A stretch of DNA of 64,000 bases from Desulfocapsa sp. (lineage in GTDB: Bacteria; Desulfobacterota; Desulfobulbia; Desulfobulbales; Desulfocapsaceae), in contig JANTGG010000001.1 of assembly GCA_024763035.1 (NCBI GenBank), positions 62,001 to 126,000 on the forward strand. Direction: 5' to 3'. The notes below the pieces were generated by a model. The model had not been told where the DNA came from and searched no databases. It saw only the letters and a list, made by a program, of their open reading frames with translations. The translations under genes and the position numbers were made by a program. Shown here piece after piece: positions 1 through 8,840 of this stretch. The stretch's first letter is position 1. Each line of letters opens with the position of its first letter.

Positions 1-1
1 T

Positions 2-40
2 ACTTCTACTCAGTTTAAGTACACCAACGCAATCAAGTAA
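2..40 (+). CDS. dsrB: Probable C-terminal tail of dissimilatory sulfite reductase beta subunit (partial)
   Basis: The second frame is open from the window edge to a TAA at 38-40 and encodes TSTQFKYTNAIK, which fits my memory of DsrB C-termini. Its position directly before dsrD matches the usual dsrA-dsrB-dsrD order of sulfate reducers. Only twelve codons are visible, so the call rests mainly on context. DsrAB is the cytoplasmic sirohaem enzyme that reduces sulfite during sulfate respiration. Confidence 0.55.
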   Translation, partial: TSTQFKYTNAIK

Positions 41-129
41 TTGACCTTATGGGAGCAGTCGGAGGCATTACCTTCGGCTGCGCCTCTTTGGTTACTTGCC
101 TGATAACACTTTTTAGAGGAGTATGTGTT

Positions 130-375
130 ATGGGAATGAGTGACGATGAAATTAAAGCTGCTATGATCGAAAAGGCCACGAAGGCCCCGAAACCGCAGCT
201 GTATGTCAAGGATTTCTACAAATGTGATCCTGACTCCAAAGCTCGTAAGATCAAGAACCTGGCAAATGAGCTGGTTAAAGAGGGAGAGCTGATGTTCTGG
301 TCCTCCGGCTCCACCACCATGTATGCCCGTCCTGACCGTATCAAGGATGAAGAGGGAGATGAGGGTGTAAACTAG
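130..375 (+). CDS. dsrD: Dissimilatory sulfite reductase D (DsrD), 81 aa
   Basis: DsrD is a small winged-helix protein encoded with DsrAB in sulfate reducers, and is reported to stimulate sulfite reduction. The diagnostic segment FWSSGSTTMYARP lies at about residues 56-68, after a basic helix region (SKARKIKNLANELVKEGE), and the length fits the roughly 78-residue family. The ATG at 130 is chosen because GAGGAG lies just upstream (about 115-121). An in-frame start at 49 would add a 27-residue hydrophobic stretch absent from the family. A strong terminator follows, so the gene probably ends the dsrABD transcript. It is the best evidence that the organism is a dissimilatory sulfur metaboliser. 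Confidence 0.93.
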   Translation: MGMSDDEIKAAMIEKATKAPKPQLYVKDFYKCDPDSKARKIKNLANELVKEGELMFWSSGSTTMYARPDRIKDEEGDEGVN

Positions 376-403
376 ACCTTAATCTTTGTTCTCAATTTTT
401 TGA

Positions 404-446
404 GAAAGGGCACACGATTCTTTGGAATCTTGTGCCCTTTTTTTTT
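404..446 (+). terminator. Rho-independent terminator after dsrD
   Basis: AAAGGGCACA-c-GATTC pairs with GAATC-t-TGTGCCCTTT around a TTTG loop, followed by a run of about ten T. It lies 30 bases after the dsrD stop and should end the dsr transcript. Confidence 0.9.
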
Positions 447-601
447 GTAACTGTTCAGTGCACTTCGTCTTCGTCCATTCCAGCCTTTTTCGGTAACATT
501 CGTATGCTTTGAAGGCAGGAACGAACCCAAGGTAATCAGAATAGACACATTCCGTGCTTTATAAACCTTTCCAGCTCCTATGCTGAATGTTTTTTTTATG
601 T

Positions 602-1360
602 ATGAAATCACTACTGCATCTTAAATCCACCAGCTCCACAAACCAGGATGCTTTTCAGCTTGCACTTGCCGGTAAGGCAGAGCACGGTTTTGGTGTTATC
701 GCTGACAGCCAGCGTGAAGGCAGAGGACGTCTTGGCAGAGCATGGTCCTCCCCGGTCAATAGCGGGCTTTACTGCTCCATTATCCTTCGTCCCGATCTTC
801 CCCTCTCTCAATTTCCGCAAATCACGCTTACTGCCGGTCTTGCTCTCTGCCAAATGGTTGAGTCCCTCGATATTCCAGACTTTGGCGTTAAATGGCCCAA
901 TGATCTGTACTGTCTCGGAAAGAAATGTGGGGGGATCCTTGTTGAAAGCTCACCCCTTGCAGCGGATAGTGAAAACCTGTTTGTTGTTGTAGGGACAGGG
1001 CTGAACGTGAATACCGATGTGGCAGATTTTCCTGATGCACTTGTCCGGAGCGCTACCTCCCTGTTTCTGGAAACGGGGAAACGATGGCAGGTGCACACAT
1101 TGTATGAAAAATATCGTACACTTCTGTTGCAGAATATGAAGATTCATGAGGAGATTGGATTTTCAGCAATCCTTGAGGAGTGGAGGAAGAGAGATGTGCT
1201 TTTTGGCAGGGAAATGCAGTGGGTAACACGTGATAAAAAACTGATAGTCGGGAAGGGACTGGGACCGGATGCTGAGGGTCGGTTGCTTGCTGAAGATTCT
1301 GCCGGACATATCCATGAGATACTGTCAGGAGATGTGAGTCTCGTTGTGACAGAGGAATAA
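602..1360 (+). CDS. birA: Biotin--[acetyl-CoA-carboxylase] ligase, catalytic-domain-only BirA (252 aa)
   Basis: This ligase activates biotin as biotinyl-AMP and transfers it to a lysine of biotin carboxyl carrier proteins. The sequence shows the SSTNQD start of the catalytic domain, the biotin loop GRGRLGR (about residues 41-47), KWPNDLY and KKCGGILVE, then a short C-terminal SH3-like domain. There is no N-terminal helix-turn-helix, so it cannot be a DNA-binding repressor like E. coli BirA. The ATG at 602 starts just before the conserved core; an in-frame start at 587 adds five residues. The ribosome site is weak. It is single, between two terminators. Confidence 0.93.
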   Translation: MKSLLHLKSTSSTNQDAFQLALAGKAEHGFGVIADSQREGRGRLGRAWSSPVNSGLYCSIILRPDLPLSQFPQITLTAGLALCQMVESLDIPDFGVKWPNDLYCLGKKCGGILVESSPLAADSENLFVVVGTGLNVNTDVADFPDALVRSATSLFLETGKRWQVHTLYEKYRTLLLQNMKIHEEIGFSAILEEWRKRDVLFGREMQWVTRDKKLIVGKGLGPDAEGRLLAEDSAGHIHEILSGDVSLVVTEE

Positions 1361-1361
1361 A

Positions 1362-1410
1362 AAAAGGGGAATCTGCCCTCGTGCGTGATGCCCGGGCAGT
1401 ATTCCCTTTT
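1362..1410. terminator. Bidirectional terminator between birA and ahcY
   Basis: AAAAGGGGAAT-CTGCCC pairs imperfectly with GGGCAG-TATTCCCTTTT across a loop of about 14 bases. It has A-rich and T-rich arms on opposite sides, so it can serve both of the convergent genes birA and ahcY. Confidence 0.8.
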
Positions 1411-1443
1411 CCTGATTGCTGAATTTAAGCAGCCTTCCTGGTC

Positions 1444-2736
1444 CTAGTAGCGGTAGTATTCCGGTTTGTATGGTCCTTCAACGGGAACACCAATGTAATC
1501 CGCCTGCACTTTACTAAGAGTTGTGAGGTGAACGCCGATCTTGGCAAGGTGGAGTCGGGCTACTTTTTCATCAAGATGCTTGGGCAGGAAGTATACCTTG
1601 TTCTCGTATTTGTCAGAGTGCTGCCATAATTCAATCTGGGCAAGAACCTGATTGGTAAAGGAGTTACTCATAACAAAGCTTGGATGACCGGTGGCACAGC
1701 CAAGATTTACCAGGCGACCTTCTGCAAGGACAATAATTTTCTTTCCGTCGGGGAAGATGACATGATCAACCTGCGGTTTGATGTTCTCCCAGGGAAGATC
1801 CTTGATCCCGGCAATATCGATCTCAGAGTCAAAGTGTCCGATATTGCAGACAATGGCTTCGTCCGGCATCTTGTCCATGTGGGCACGGGTGATAACGTTG
1901 AGGTTCCCCGTACAGGTGACGTAAATGTTTCCCTCAGGAGCAATCTCATCCATTGTCACAACCTGATATCCTTCCATGGCAGCCTGCAAGGCACAGATGG
2001 GATCCACCTCGGTCACATAGACAGTTGCTCCCATTCCGCGAAGGGCCTGGGCGCACCCCTTGCCAACATCACCGTAGCCGACAACAACAGCTTTTTTACC
2101 AGCTATCATCACGTCTGTGGCTCGTTTGATACCGTCGAGCAGTGATTCACGACATCCGTAGAGATTGTCAAATTTGGACTTGGTAACAGAGTCATTGACG
2201 TTGAAGGCGGGGCATTCAAGTTTCCCGTCCCGTGCCATCTCGTTGAGGCGATGAACACCTGTTGTGGTTTCTTCACTGATCCCTTTGATATCTGCCATTT
2301 CCTCTTTATATTTATCATGCATGATAAGGGTGAGATCTCCACCGTCGTCGAGAATCATGTTGGGGCGCCATCCATCGGGGCCGAAAATGGTCTGATCGAT
2401 ACACCACCAGAATTCCTCCTCATTTTCACCCTTCCAGGCGAAGGTGGGGATACCGGCATCAACCATGGCAGCTGCGGCATGATCCTGGGTGGAGAAGATA
2501 TTACACGAGGACCAGCGAATTTCGGCACCGAGTGCCACCAGTGTCTCCATAAGCACTGCTGTCTGGATGGTCATATGCAGACAACCGGCAATGCGGGCAC
2601 CTTTTAAGGGCTGTGAAGCACCATATTCTTCACGGAGGGCCATAAGGCCCGGCATTTCGGTTTCAGCAATATTCACCTCTTCCCTGCCCCATTTGGCAAG
2701 GGACATATCGGCAACTTTATAATCATTATCACTCAT
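1444..2736 (-). CDS. ahcY: Adenosylhomocysteinase (430 aa)
   Basis: The enzyme hydrolyses S-adenosylhomocysteine to adenosine and homocysteine using tightly bound NAD. It keeps the methyl cycle running in the cytoplasm. Visible features are the AdoHcy-binding N-terminal part ([12 protein letters not shown]), the Rossmann motif [17 protein letters not shown], and the C-terminal [11 protein letters not shown] and PYKPEYYRY end. At 430 residues it matches the form without the roughly 40-residue insert found in many bacterial homologues. It lies 93 bases downstream of metK on the same strand, separated by a hairpin, so the two may be co-transcribed with partial termination. Confidence 0.97.
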   Translation of the reverse strand: MSDNDYKVADMSLAKWGREEVNIAETEMPGLMALREEYGASQPLKGARIAGCLHMTIQTAVLMETLVALGAEIRWSSCNIFSTQDHAAAAMVDAGIPTFAWKGENEEEFWWCIDQTIFGPDGWRPNMILDDGGDLTLIMHDKYKEEMADIKGISEETTTGVHRLNEMARDGKLECPAFNVNDSVTKSKFDNLYGCRESLLDGIKRATDVMIAGKKAVVVGYGDVGKGCAQALRGMGATVYVTEVDPICALQAAMEGYQVVTMDEIAPEGNIYVTCTGNLNVITRAHMDKMPDEAIVCNIGHFDSEIDIAGIKDLPWENIKPQVDHVIFPDGKKIIVLAEGRLVNLGCATGHPSFVMSNSFTNQVLAQIELWQHSDKYENKVYFLPKHLDEKVARLHLAKIGVHLTTLSKVQADYIGVPVEGPYKPEYYRY

Positions 2737-2755
2737 TTAATTTCCTCATTAAAGT

Positions 2756-2803
2756 TGTAAAAAATAGAAGAACCCACCTGCTGCAGCGGGCAGCAGATGG
2801 GTT
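2756..2803 (-). terminator. Hairpin with minus-strand U-tract between metK and ahcY
   Basis: AACCCACCTGCTGC (2771-2784) pairs with GCAGCAGATGGGTT (2790-2803) around a 5-base loop, with one G-T wobble. On the minus strand it is followed by a T-rich tract. It can end metK transcripts or attenuate read-through into ahcY. I compared it with the SAH-riboswitch pattern and do not see that core. Confidence 0.75.
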
Positions 2804-2829
2804 AGGTACAAGTAGATGACGTCGGCAGC

Positions 2830-3993
2830 CTAGAGCCCGGCGTCACTTTTCAGGATTTCAGCTTTGTCGGTTCTCTCCCATGTGAACTCATCGCGTTCCC
2901 GTCCAAAATGCCCATAGGCGGCGGTGGCCTGATAGATGGGACGGAGGAGGTTGAGCTGCTGCACGATCGCTTTCGGGCGCAGGTCAAAGTTCCGTCCAAT
3001 AAGAGCGATGATGGCATCGTCGTCAATCTTTCCGGTTCCAAAACTGTTTACATTAATGGAAACCGGCTGCGATATGCCGATGGCATACGCAATCTGAACT
3101 TCAAGTTCTGAGGCGATTCCAGCAGCGACAAGGTTTTTGGCGACGTATCTTCCCATGTAGGCAGAGGATCGATCAACCTTGGAAGGATCTTTTCCGGAAA
3201 AAGCACCGCCGCCGTGTGAACCCTTGCCGCCATAGGTATCGACTATAATCTTGCGACCGGTCAGTCCGCAGTCTCCGACGGGACCACCGATAACGAAACG
3301 ACCGGTGGGGTTTATAAAATATTTGGTGTTTTCATCAACCATATCCTCGGGTAGGGTGGGTTTGATGATAAGTTCCATAACGCCTTCCTGCAGATCCTTA
3401 TGTGCTACGGATTCGTCATGCTGGGTGGAAAGGACGACCGCTTCAATACGCTTGGGTTTGTTGTTTTCGTATTCAATGGTGACCTGGCTTTTTGCATCCG
3501 GACGAAGCCATGGCAGTTTGCCGGCCTTTCTGACATCTGCCTGGCATTTTACCAGACGATGAGAGTATGTAATGGGCATGGGCATAAGGACCCTTGTCTC
3601 ATCACAGGCGTAGCCGAACATCAATCCCTGGTCACCGGCACCCTGATCGAGATCCATGCCACTTCCTTCATCAACACCCATGGCAATATCTGTGGATTGT
3701 TTGTCAATGGAAGTGATAACGGCACAGGATTGCCAGTCAAACCCCATATCAGAAGAATTGTAGCCAATGGACTTGATGGTCTGTCGAACAACTTCCGGCA
3801 TGTCTACCCAGGCATTGGTGGTGATCTCACCGGCAATAATCGCCATACCGGTGGTAACCATGGTTTCGCAGGCGACGCGACCGGCAGGATCGTGGGTCAA
3901 AATTGAGTCAAGGATAGCATCTGATATCTGATCGGCCACCTTATCCGGGTGACCCTCAGATACGGATTCAGAAGTAAACATGTGATTTGACAT
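2830..3993 (-). CDS. metK: S-adenosylmethionine synthetase (387 aa)
   Basis: MetK makes S-adenosylmethionine from methionine and ATP. The sequence has the N-terminal [20 protein letters not shown], the [12 protein letters not shown] hexapeptide region and the glycine-rich [15 protein letters not shown] loop. The start at 3993 gives the standard length and has TACTGGAG just upstream; the longer in-frame reading would add 42 unrelated residues. Downstream ahcY recycles the product of SAM-dependent methylation. A palindrome inside the likely promoter suggests repression. Confidence 0.97.
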   Translation of the reverse strand: MSNHMFTSESVSEGHPDKVADQISDAILDSILTHDPAGRVACETMVTTGMAIIAGEITTNAWVDMPEVVRQTIKSIGYNSSDMGFDWQSCAVITSIDKQSTDIAMGVDEGSGMDLDQGAGDQGLMFGYACDETRVLMPMPITYSHRLVKCQADVRKAGKLPWLRPDAKSQVTIEYENNKPKRIEAVVLSTQHDESVAHKDLQEGVMELIIKPTLPEDMVDENTKYFINPTGRFVIGGPVGDCGLTGRKIIVDTYGGKGSHGGGAFSGKDPSKVDRSSAYMGRYVAKNLVAAGIASELEVQIAYAIGISQPVSINVNSFGTGKIDDDAIIALIGRNFDLRPKAIVQQLNLLRPIYQATAAYGHFGRERDEFTWERTDKAEILKSDAGL

Positions 3994-4087
3994 AAAAAAC
4001 TCCAGTAGTAGTATGTTGTGATTCGGCAGTGTGAATAATACGGGAAAAGAACGTGTCTTCTTTGCTCTGCATGTGTATTTTAACCCT

Positions 4088-4119
4088 CTAATATGGCGTT
4101 TAACGCCCCATGTTGTCAA
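4088..4119 (-). promoter_or_regulatory. Candidate metK promoter with embedded palindrome
   Basis: On the minus strand a TTGACA hexamer (4114-4119) precedes CATATT (4090-4095) with an 18-base spacer. The spacer contains the palindrome GGCGT-TAA-ACGCC (4095-4107). A palindrome between -35 and -10 is a typical repressor position. Both the promoter and the operator are predictions from sequence. Confidence 0.4.
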
Positions 4120-4259
4120 GTAAAAACGGTGTTTGTGAGGAGAAATAGGACAAAGATTTCAATTCCTGATCTTTTATGGTAGCTTGATGAAATTACATCA
4201 GTGCTTATGGTAAAGACGTTTTTGCAGCATACGTCATGAATCCAACAGGAGTGGAAGGT

Positions 4260-5231
4260 ATGTCCATAGAAGAAGCCCGTGAAGTTCTGGCGATTGAGGA
4301 GAAGGGGCTCGCTGCCGTCCGGGAACGGATTGGCGATGAATTTGAAATGGCTGTATCGGCAATTCTTGCCTGTCCCAGCCGGCTTGTTATAACCGGTATC
4401 GGAAAATCCGGGATTATTGGTCAGAAGATATCGGCTACGCTCAATTCCACAGGGACACCATCATTTTTCCTTCATCCTGTTGAGGCAATGCATGGTGATC
4501 TTGGAATGGTCGCAGCCTCCGATGTAGTGGTTGCTATCTCCTATTCCGGTGAGACCGCAGAGTTAAATGGTCTGCTGGTCAGCCTGAAACGGCGTGGTAC
4601 AACCGTTATTGCCATGACGGGAGGACAACGTTCAACCCTTGCCCAGGCGAGTGATATTGTGCTCGATATCAAAATTCCCAAGGAAGCATGTCCACTTGGG
4701 CTTGCCCCCACCACCAGCACCACAGCAACTTTGGCTATGGGGGATGCTCTTGCCGTCGTTCTGTTAAAGCGTAAACAGTTTAGGGCTGCTGATTTTCGCG
4801 AGAATCATCCAGGGGGCAGTCTCGGCGAACGTCTCAAGGTAAATATCAGTGAGGTCATGCTCACGGGAGATTCGGTTCCCAGTGTCTCTGTTGATGCCTT
4901 TGCTGAACTGGCTGTTGCCGTGTTAAACCGGGAAAGCCTTGGTGCTGTGCTTATTGTCGATGATTCAAAAAAAGTGCTTGGCATCATTACTGACGGGGAT
5001 ATCAGGAGAGCGGTTGCGGAGGGAAACGATATGGCGTCTGTTCCTGTCAGTGAACTTATGACAAGCACTCCCATAACCATAGAGAATCATGTGCAGGCTG
5101 TTGATGCGTTAAGTATTATGCAGCAGCATGAGATTACCGTGCTGCCCGTGGTGAATGCTGAGAATGTATTACAGGGAATTGCCCATCTGCATGATCTTCT
5201 GGGGAAGGGTGAGTTTCGGTTTTTAGTTTAA
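4260..5231 (+). CDS. kdsD: Arabinose-5-phosphate isomerase, KdsD/KpsF family (323 aa)
   Basis: The enzyme converts ribulose-5-phosphate to arabinose-5-phosphate, the first step toward Kdo for lipopolysaccharide inner core. Residues about 35-170 form a SIS sugar-isomerase domain (GIGKSGIIGQKISATLNSTG, HPVEAMHGDLG, ISYSGETAEL). A pair of CBS domains follows (about 200-323). The ATG at 4260 has AGGA about ten bases upstream and is preferred to an in-frame ATG at 4236. A Gram-negative cell with LPS is implied, in line with bamD later in the window. Confidence 0.93.
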   Translation: MSIEEAREVLAIEEKGLAAVRERIGDEFEMAVSAILACPSRLVITGIGKSGIIGQKISATLNSTGTPSFFLHPVEAMHGDLGMVAASDVVVAISYSGETAELNGLLVSLKRRGTTVIAMTGGQRSTLAQASDIVLDIKIPKEACPLGLAPTTSTTATLAMGDALAVVLLKRKQFRAADFRENHPGGSLGERLKVNISEVMLTGDSVPSVSVDAFAELAVAVLNRESLGAVLIVDDSKKVLGIITDGDIRRAVAEGNDMASVPVSELMTSTPITIENHVQAVDALSIMQQHEITVLPVVNAENVLQGIAHLHDLLGKGEFRFLV

Positions 5232-5241
5232 GGAGTTGCTT

Positions 5242-5436
5242 ATGTGTCAGATGAGTGTGCTTGTTCGCAGTGATGAAGAAGAAAAAGTGGTTATGGAAAG
5301 TACTGTCAGGCTTGTGGTAAAGAACAATGGTGTTGAGCTAAGTACCTTTTTTGAAGAACCGGTTTTTGTTGCCGATGTACAGGTCGAGGAAATTGATTTT
5401 CTGGGCGGCAAAGTTTTTTTAGTACCGTCCTCATGA
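5242..5436 (+). CDS. CooT-like small nickel-binding protein (64 aa)
   Basis: The product begins MCQMSVLV and ends IDFLGGKVFLVP, the pattern of the CooT family (formerly RNA_bind_2, PF10133). CooT of Rhodospirillum binds nickel through the N-terminal Cys2 and helps mature CO dehydrogenase. The ATG at 5242 is used because it places Cys2 correctly and has AAGGAG upstream (5230-5235). The gene starts ten bases after kdsD. No CO dehydrogenase gene is in the window, so the client is unknown. A poly-His protein is encoded about 290 bases downstream, suggesting a metal-handling pair. Confidence 0.8.
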   Translation: MCQMSVLVRSDEEEKVVMESTVRLVVKNNGVELSTFFEEPVFVADVQVEEIDFLGGKVFLVPSS

Positions 5437-5632
5437 AAAGCTGTCATAAAAATACGAAGTTCTCTGTTGAGTATAATGACGGAATGCTTCAAATATCTCC
5501 AGATAGCGAGATAGGAAGTCTTCCAGGCCTTAGCCTCCTCCCCAGGGAGGTATTGAAAAGAGTGTCGGCTTAGATTCATTACCGGTGTTAGTGCCTTACT
5601 GCTGAAAAGCTGTAATAAAAAACATGAAAATA
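5433..5632 (-). repeat. Intergenic repeat element, copy 1
   Basis: Read on the minus strand, 5526-5594 gives ACTAACACCGG, then GCCGACACTCTTTTCAATACC and an imperfect TACCTCC/GGAGG hairpin. It shares these blocks with copies near 24600, 25200, 42500 and 43400. It is flanked on the plus strand by GTTAGTGCCTTACTGCTGAA and CTGTAATAAAAAACATGAAAA (5587-5631). A related CTGTCATAAAAAT is at 5440 and CCAGATAGCGAG at 5500. No gene is seen between 5437 and 5727. Confidence 0.8.
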
Positions 5633-5665
5633 AATGACCTTAAACCTCGAATGGTAACGACAGCA

Positions 5666-5707
5666 ACAAGGCACTTATGCCGGCTTACCGTTCATTACCG
5701 GTGTTAG
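5666..5707 (-). repeat. Intergenic repeat element, short copy 1b
   Basis: The reverse complement reads CTAACACCGGTAATGAACGG followed by TAAGCCGGCATAAGTGCC. This is the left arm of the family joined directly to its right end, without the CTCTTTTCAGTACC hairpin block. The same short form is part of the copy at 42434. Confidence 0.75.
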
Positions 5708-5727
5708 AATAAAAGAAGGAGAAGAAA

Positions 5728-5976
5728 ATGAATTCGTTAGAGAAATTACAGGTATTGCTTCCGCACTGGATTGAACACAATCAGGGGCATGGCGATGAGT
5801 GTAGAAAGTGGCTGGAGCAATTACAGAAAGAAGGAGGCTCAGCAGAAGTGCAGGAGCATCTGTCTGCGGCTTTGGCTGCAATGGCTACTGTCAGTGAAGA
5901 GCTTGAAAAGGCAATGCAGGCGGCAGGCGGGGCAAAGGAAGACGCTCACCATCACCACCATCATCACCATCATTAA
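5728..5976 (+). CDS. Small protein with C-terminal nine-histidine tail (82 aa)
   Basis: The N-terminal part (LEKLQVLLPHWIEHNQGHGDECRKW) has His13, His17, His21 and Cys25, a possible metal site, then two amphipathic helices. The protein ends in nine consecutive histidines (74-82). AAGGAGAAG lies seven bases before the ATG, so translation looks real. I recall similar LLPHWIEHN-type small proteins in Desulfobacterota but cannot name a function. The poly-His tail and the CooT-like gene upstream suggest nickel or zinc storage or delivery; this is inference. Confidence 0.8.
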   Translation: MNSLEKLQVLLPHWIEHNQGHGDECRKWLEQLQKEGGSAEVQEHLSAALAAMATVSEELEKAMQAAGGAKEDAHHHHHHHHH

Positions 5977-6118
5977 CGCAGCAGCTTCCTGAGCAGATGT
6001 GTTCAAGAAAGTCGTACAGTCTCGTCGGTATGGAGGATGATTCCAATATCCACAGTCTCTACGGCTTCTGTGAAAAAAGTCAGTGGTGAACCGTGGCAGG
6101 CACACTCGACCACCATCC

Positions 6119-6150
6119 CCGCAAACCGCGAACCGCACCCCGCAAACCGC
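6119..6150. repeat. Heptamer array, about 4.5 units
   Basis: The units are CCGCAAA, CCGCGAA, CCGCACC, CCGCAAA, CCGC. The array lies immediately outside the stop codon of the minus-strand E2-like gene. It shares period and CCGCA core with the array at 48461. Confidence 0.8.
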
Positions 6151-6151
6151 T

Positions 6152-8635
6152 TTATTTTTCCTCAGTATAAAACAGCCAGCTGTCATTGGCAGGTGAATAG
6201 AGATAATCCATCTGCAGCCGCAGGGGTCTGCCACCGGCCGTTTCTGTACACTGCATCCGAAAAAGAAGGCTGTCTCCAATTTTTTTCAGATATTCAACTT
6301 TTGGGGTACTGAGTTTGGATCGTTTGGCAGCCGGATAGTGTTTGAGGAAGAGTTCCTCGAAGTTGTCTGTCAGGTATGCGGTCTGTTTGATGACCTGCAG
6401 CTCTTTTTCCGCATCACTGATCTGCTCCGCTGCCTCTTTAGAGATTGTCGCAAACTCAGGCAATTCTGCAAAGCTGCTCTCGCTTATACTCTTTTGGATA
6501 TCCCTGAGTTTTACAAGTGCCGGTTCGTATTCCTCTGATTTTAAAAATTTGGCAATATCTTGTTTGTCTCGAATAATCGAAGCGTGGAGCATAATACGTG
6601 AGAGTTTCTCACGACTGTCTGTGGTATTAATTTGACTGAGAAGTTTAGAATTTTCCTCCAGGAGAATGGTGGCCTGTGCGTACTGTTTTATGGCATCGTC
6701 CCAATTGGCTTCGGAAAAGGCCTTCTTCCCCTTTTCGATGGTCATATAAATCTTTGTCTTGGCAATATTCTCATGAAGTCCTGTAATTGTGTCCGTCTCC
6801 TGAAGATCCATCTTCTGTACGAGCTTTAATGCACGCTGGTAGAAATCCAGGGCGGTAACCCATTCTTTCTTCGCAAAGGCGGCGTGCCCCTGATCTCTCA
6901 AGGTGTTGAAGGTGGTCTGGTTGGAGAGGAGTTCGAGCTGCACGATATCCTCAAGGGGAACGTTGGGATCAGCCTTGGCAAGTTTCAACGCCTCGCTGAA
7001 CTGCCGGGACGCATCATCCCAGTCGTCAATGGAGAGAGATTTTTCTCCTGCCTCCATAAGGTAATTAAAGCGTGCCTGGGGATATTTCTCACGGATATCG
7101 GCGATAAGCGCGGTGTCAATGGCATCGGTTTTGGTGGTGATATCCAGTGCCTTTTCATAGGCAAGGACGGCTTCTTTCCATGTTTCCCGTACGAAAAATT
7201 TATCACCGTTTTCCTTTGCTTCTTTGAATGCAAGAATGAGATCCCGGTTGATCTGGGAGACATACTTTCCGTCAAGAAGGGTGTTTCCCTTAAGTCCTTC
7301 TTTGAGTGTTTTTGAATTAAGCAGGGTCTGAATTTTTTGAACGAGTTCCTTCTTCTCATCCTGCTTGACAATCCTGACGCTAGCCAGGATATCAAGGGCA
7401 TTGGAACACTTTTGTTCTGCCGCTTCAAATTTCCAGGCTTCAAGAAGGGTGCTGCACTCGGTATAGCTTGCTTCGGCATCCTGCAGACCAGATTTCAACG
7501 AACTGTAGGATACGACAAGTGTTGCACAAAGGGCAACAGCACCTGCGCCGATGGTGTACAGCAGCCATTTTTTGCCGACCGCTTTTTTTTCTTCGAAAAA
7601 AGTTCGTTTACCGCTCTTCTTGTCAGGGGCTGTTTCTTCACCCTCAGGATTTTCAGCTGATGTTGCATTGGATGTTTTAGTGACCCAGTCGCCGAGAAGG
7701 TCAAGGGACTGTTTGACCCGATCTTTTGCTTCCTGCAGCAGGGGATAGTCGGAAACAACTCCTTCAACAGCCAGGAATTTTTCCATGGCCTGCTGCTGCT
7801 CACCCTGATGTTCCAGGACTTCCGCCTCATCAAAGAGCTCCATTGCTTCATTAATGGCATTTTGTACCTGAGCTTCCATCTCTTCACGACCCTCAAACGA
7901 ATCGTGAACTTTTGCAAGCTCCCGGGATAACGCCTGAAATCTCTTTTGCTTGGCCATAATGCGGAGACGGTCGGTGTCAACTCCCCTGGTTTCGTCGGGG
8001 AGAGGCTCTGGAATAACCGGTTCCGTGGATTCAAGGGTGAAGGAATCTCCAAATATATCGTCGTCAAGCATGGAGATCTCGCCGTCGTCTTCCGGGATAT
8101 CGGAAACCACCGGATCCGGCTCAGCGGATAGTGCCGGTTCTGGTTCTGGTTCTGGTTCTGCGACTGTAGAACCGGGGGCGTTCGCATCAAAAGAGGAGTC
8201 AAAGGGGAGTTTGTCACTGTTTGCCTGATACCATTTAGCAGCCTCTTCATTAAAGGCATTGACAGTGGAATATGTTTCTCCGGAAATCAACTTGCCGATA
8301 TATGAAATCAGTTTTACAATGGACTTGTCAGTCTCCCAGACATCCCCTATGCAGATTGCAGATGAATCAAAATCGGGATGAAAAAGAGGGCTTTCCGGGC
8401 GGCAGTTAGGGGGGAAATGAGGAAAACCGAATGGAAGTGAGATGGTTACAATGTGTGTGTCGCAGGGAGTGACTTCTCCGCCGGCTTCCTTGCAGACACC
8501 ATTAATGTGATAGGTCACCCGGTACTGCTCTGGAGGATTTCCCTCTTCAGGAGTAACAGTTATTTGAGGAATATTTGCAAAATGCTCTGTAATTTCCTGG
8601 AAAATTGTCTCGAGTTGCGCGCTGGTATTACTCAT
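6152..8635 (-). CDS. E2-like (ubiquitin-conjugating fold) domain plus TPR-like membrane protein (827 aa)
   Basis: Residues about 5-140 match the UBC/E2 fold: a strand region ending ISLPFGFPHFPP (66-76), then LFHPDF (84-89), SAICIGDVW with candidate catalytic Cys95 and Trp100, and the late helix AFNEEAAKWYQ (127-137). The eukaryotic HPN is HPD here. An acidic Pro/Glu linker (160-215), a helical region (220-320) and one membrane segment (about 357-376, after basic residues) follow. The rest is helical with TPR-like units such as EAVLAYEKALDI, DDASRQFSEALKL and WVTALDFYQRALKL. No signal peptide is seen, so the E2-like part is probably cytoplasmic. No E1, ubiquitin-like or JAB gene is nearby; a non-catalytic adaptor role is possible. 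Confidence 0.78.
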   Translation of the reverse strand: MSNTSAQLETIFQEITEHFANIPQITVTPEEGNPPEQYRVTYHINGVCKEAGGEVTPCDTHIVTISLPFGFPHFPPNCRPESPLFHPDFDSSAICIGDVWETDKSIVKLISYIGKLISGETYSTVNAFNEEAAKWYQANSDKLPFDSSFDANAPGSTVAEPEPEPEPALSAEPDPVVSDIPEDDGEISMLDDDIFGDSFTLESTEPVIPEPLPDETRGVDTDRLRIMAKQKRFQALSRELAKVHDSFEGREEMEAQVQNAINEAMELFDEAEVLEHQGEQQQAMEKFLAVEGVVSDYPLLQEAKDRVKQSLDLLGDWVTKTSNATSAENPEGEETAPDKKSGKRTFFEEKKAVGKKWLLYTIGAGAVALCATLVVSYSSLKSGLQDAEASYTECSTLLEAWKFEAAEQKCSNALDILASVRIVKQDEKKELVQKIQTLLNSKTLKEGLKGNTLLDGKYVSQINRDLILAFKEAKENGDKFFVRETWKEAVLAYEKALDITTKTDAIDTALIADIREKYPQARFNYLMEAGEKSLSIDDWDDASRQFSEALKLAKADPNVPLEDIVQLELLSNQTTFNTLRDQGHAAFAKKEWVTALDFYQRALKLVQKMDLQETDTITGLHENIAKTKIYMTIEKGKKAFSEANWDDAIKQYAQATILLEENSKLLSQINTTDSREKLSRIMLHASIIRDKQDIAKFLKSEEYEPALVKLRDIQKSISESSFAELPEFATISKEAAEQISDAEKELQVIKQTAYLTDNFEELFLKHYPAAKRSKLSTPKVEYLKKIGDSLLFRMQCTETAGGRPLRLQMDYLYSPANDSWLFYTEEK

Positions 8636-8840
8636 TTGTAGTTACTTATCTGTAAAAGGAATCCGCAGATGACAATAGAGAGGTGAGCCTCTTATTAAAT
8701 TTCTTTGTATTTTTTCATAGATTGTCTATTAAGTACAGCTGATTATACCAAGTAAGGTGAAAAAGTAAAAAAAAATGAATGAATATTCAAAAAAAGATTC
8801 TTTTCCCTTCCGGGGCGAGAGTGTGATAAACTTGTAGGCA

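Noticed and set aside
372..611. Minus-strand open frame of 79 codons after dsrD
   Set aside because: It reads back through the dsrD terminator, has no ribosome site and encodes low-complexity basic sequence.
2737..2829. SAH riboswitch upstream of ahcY
   Set aside because: The only structure is a simple terminator-like hairpin; the conserved SAH core is not seen.
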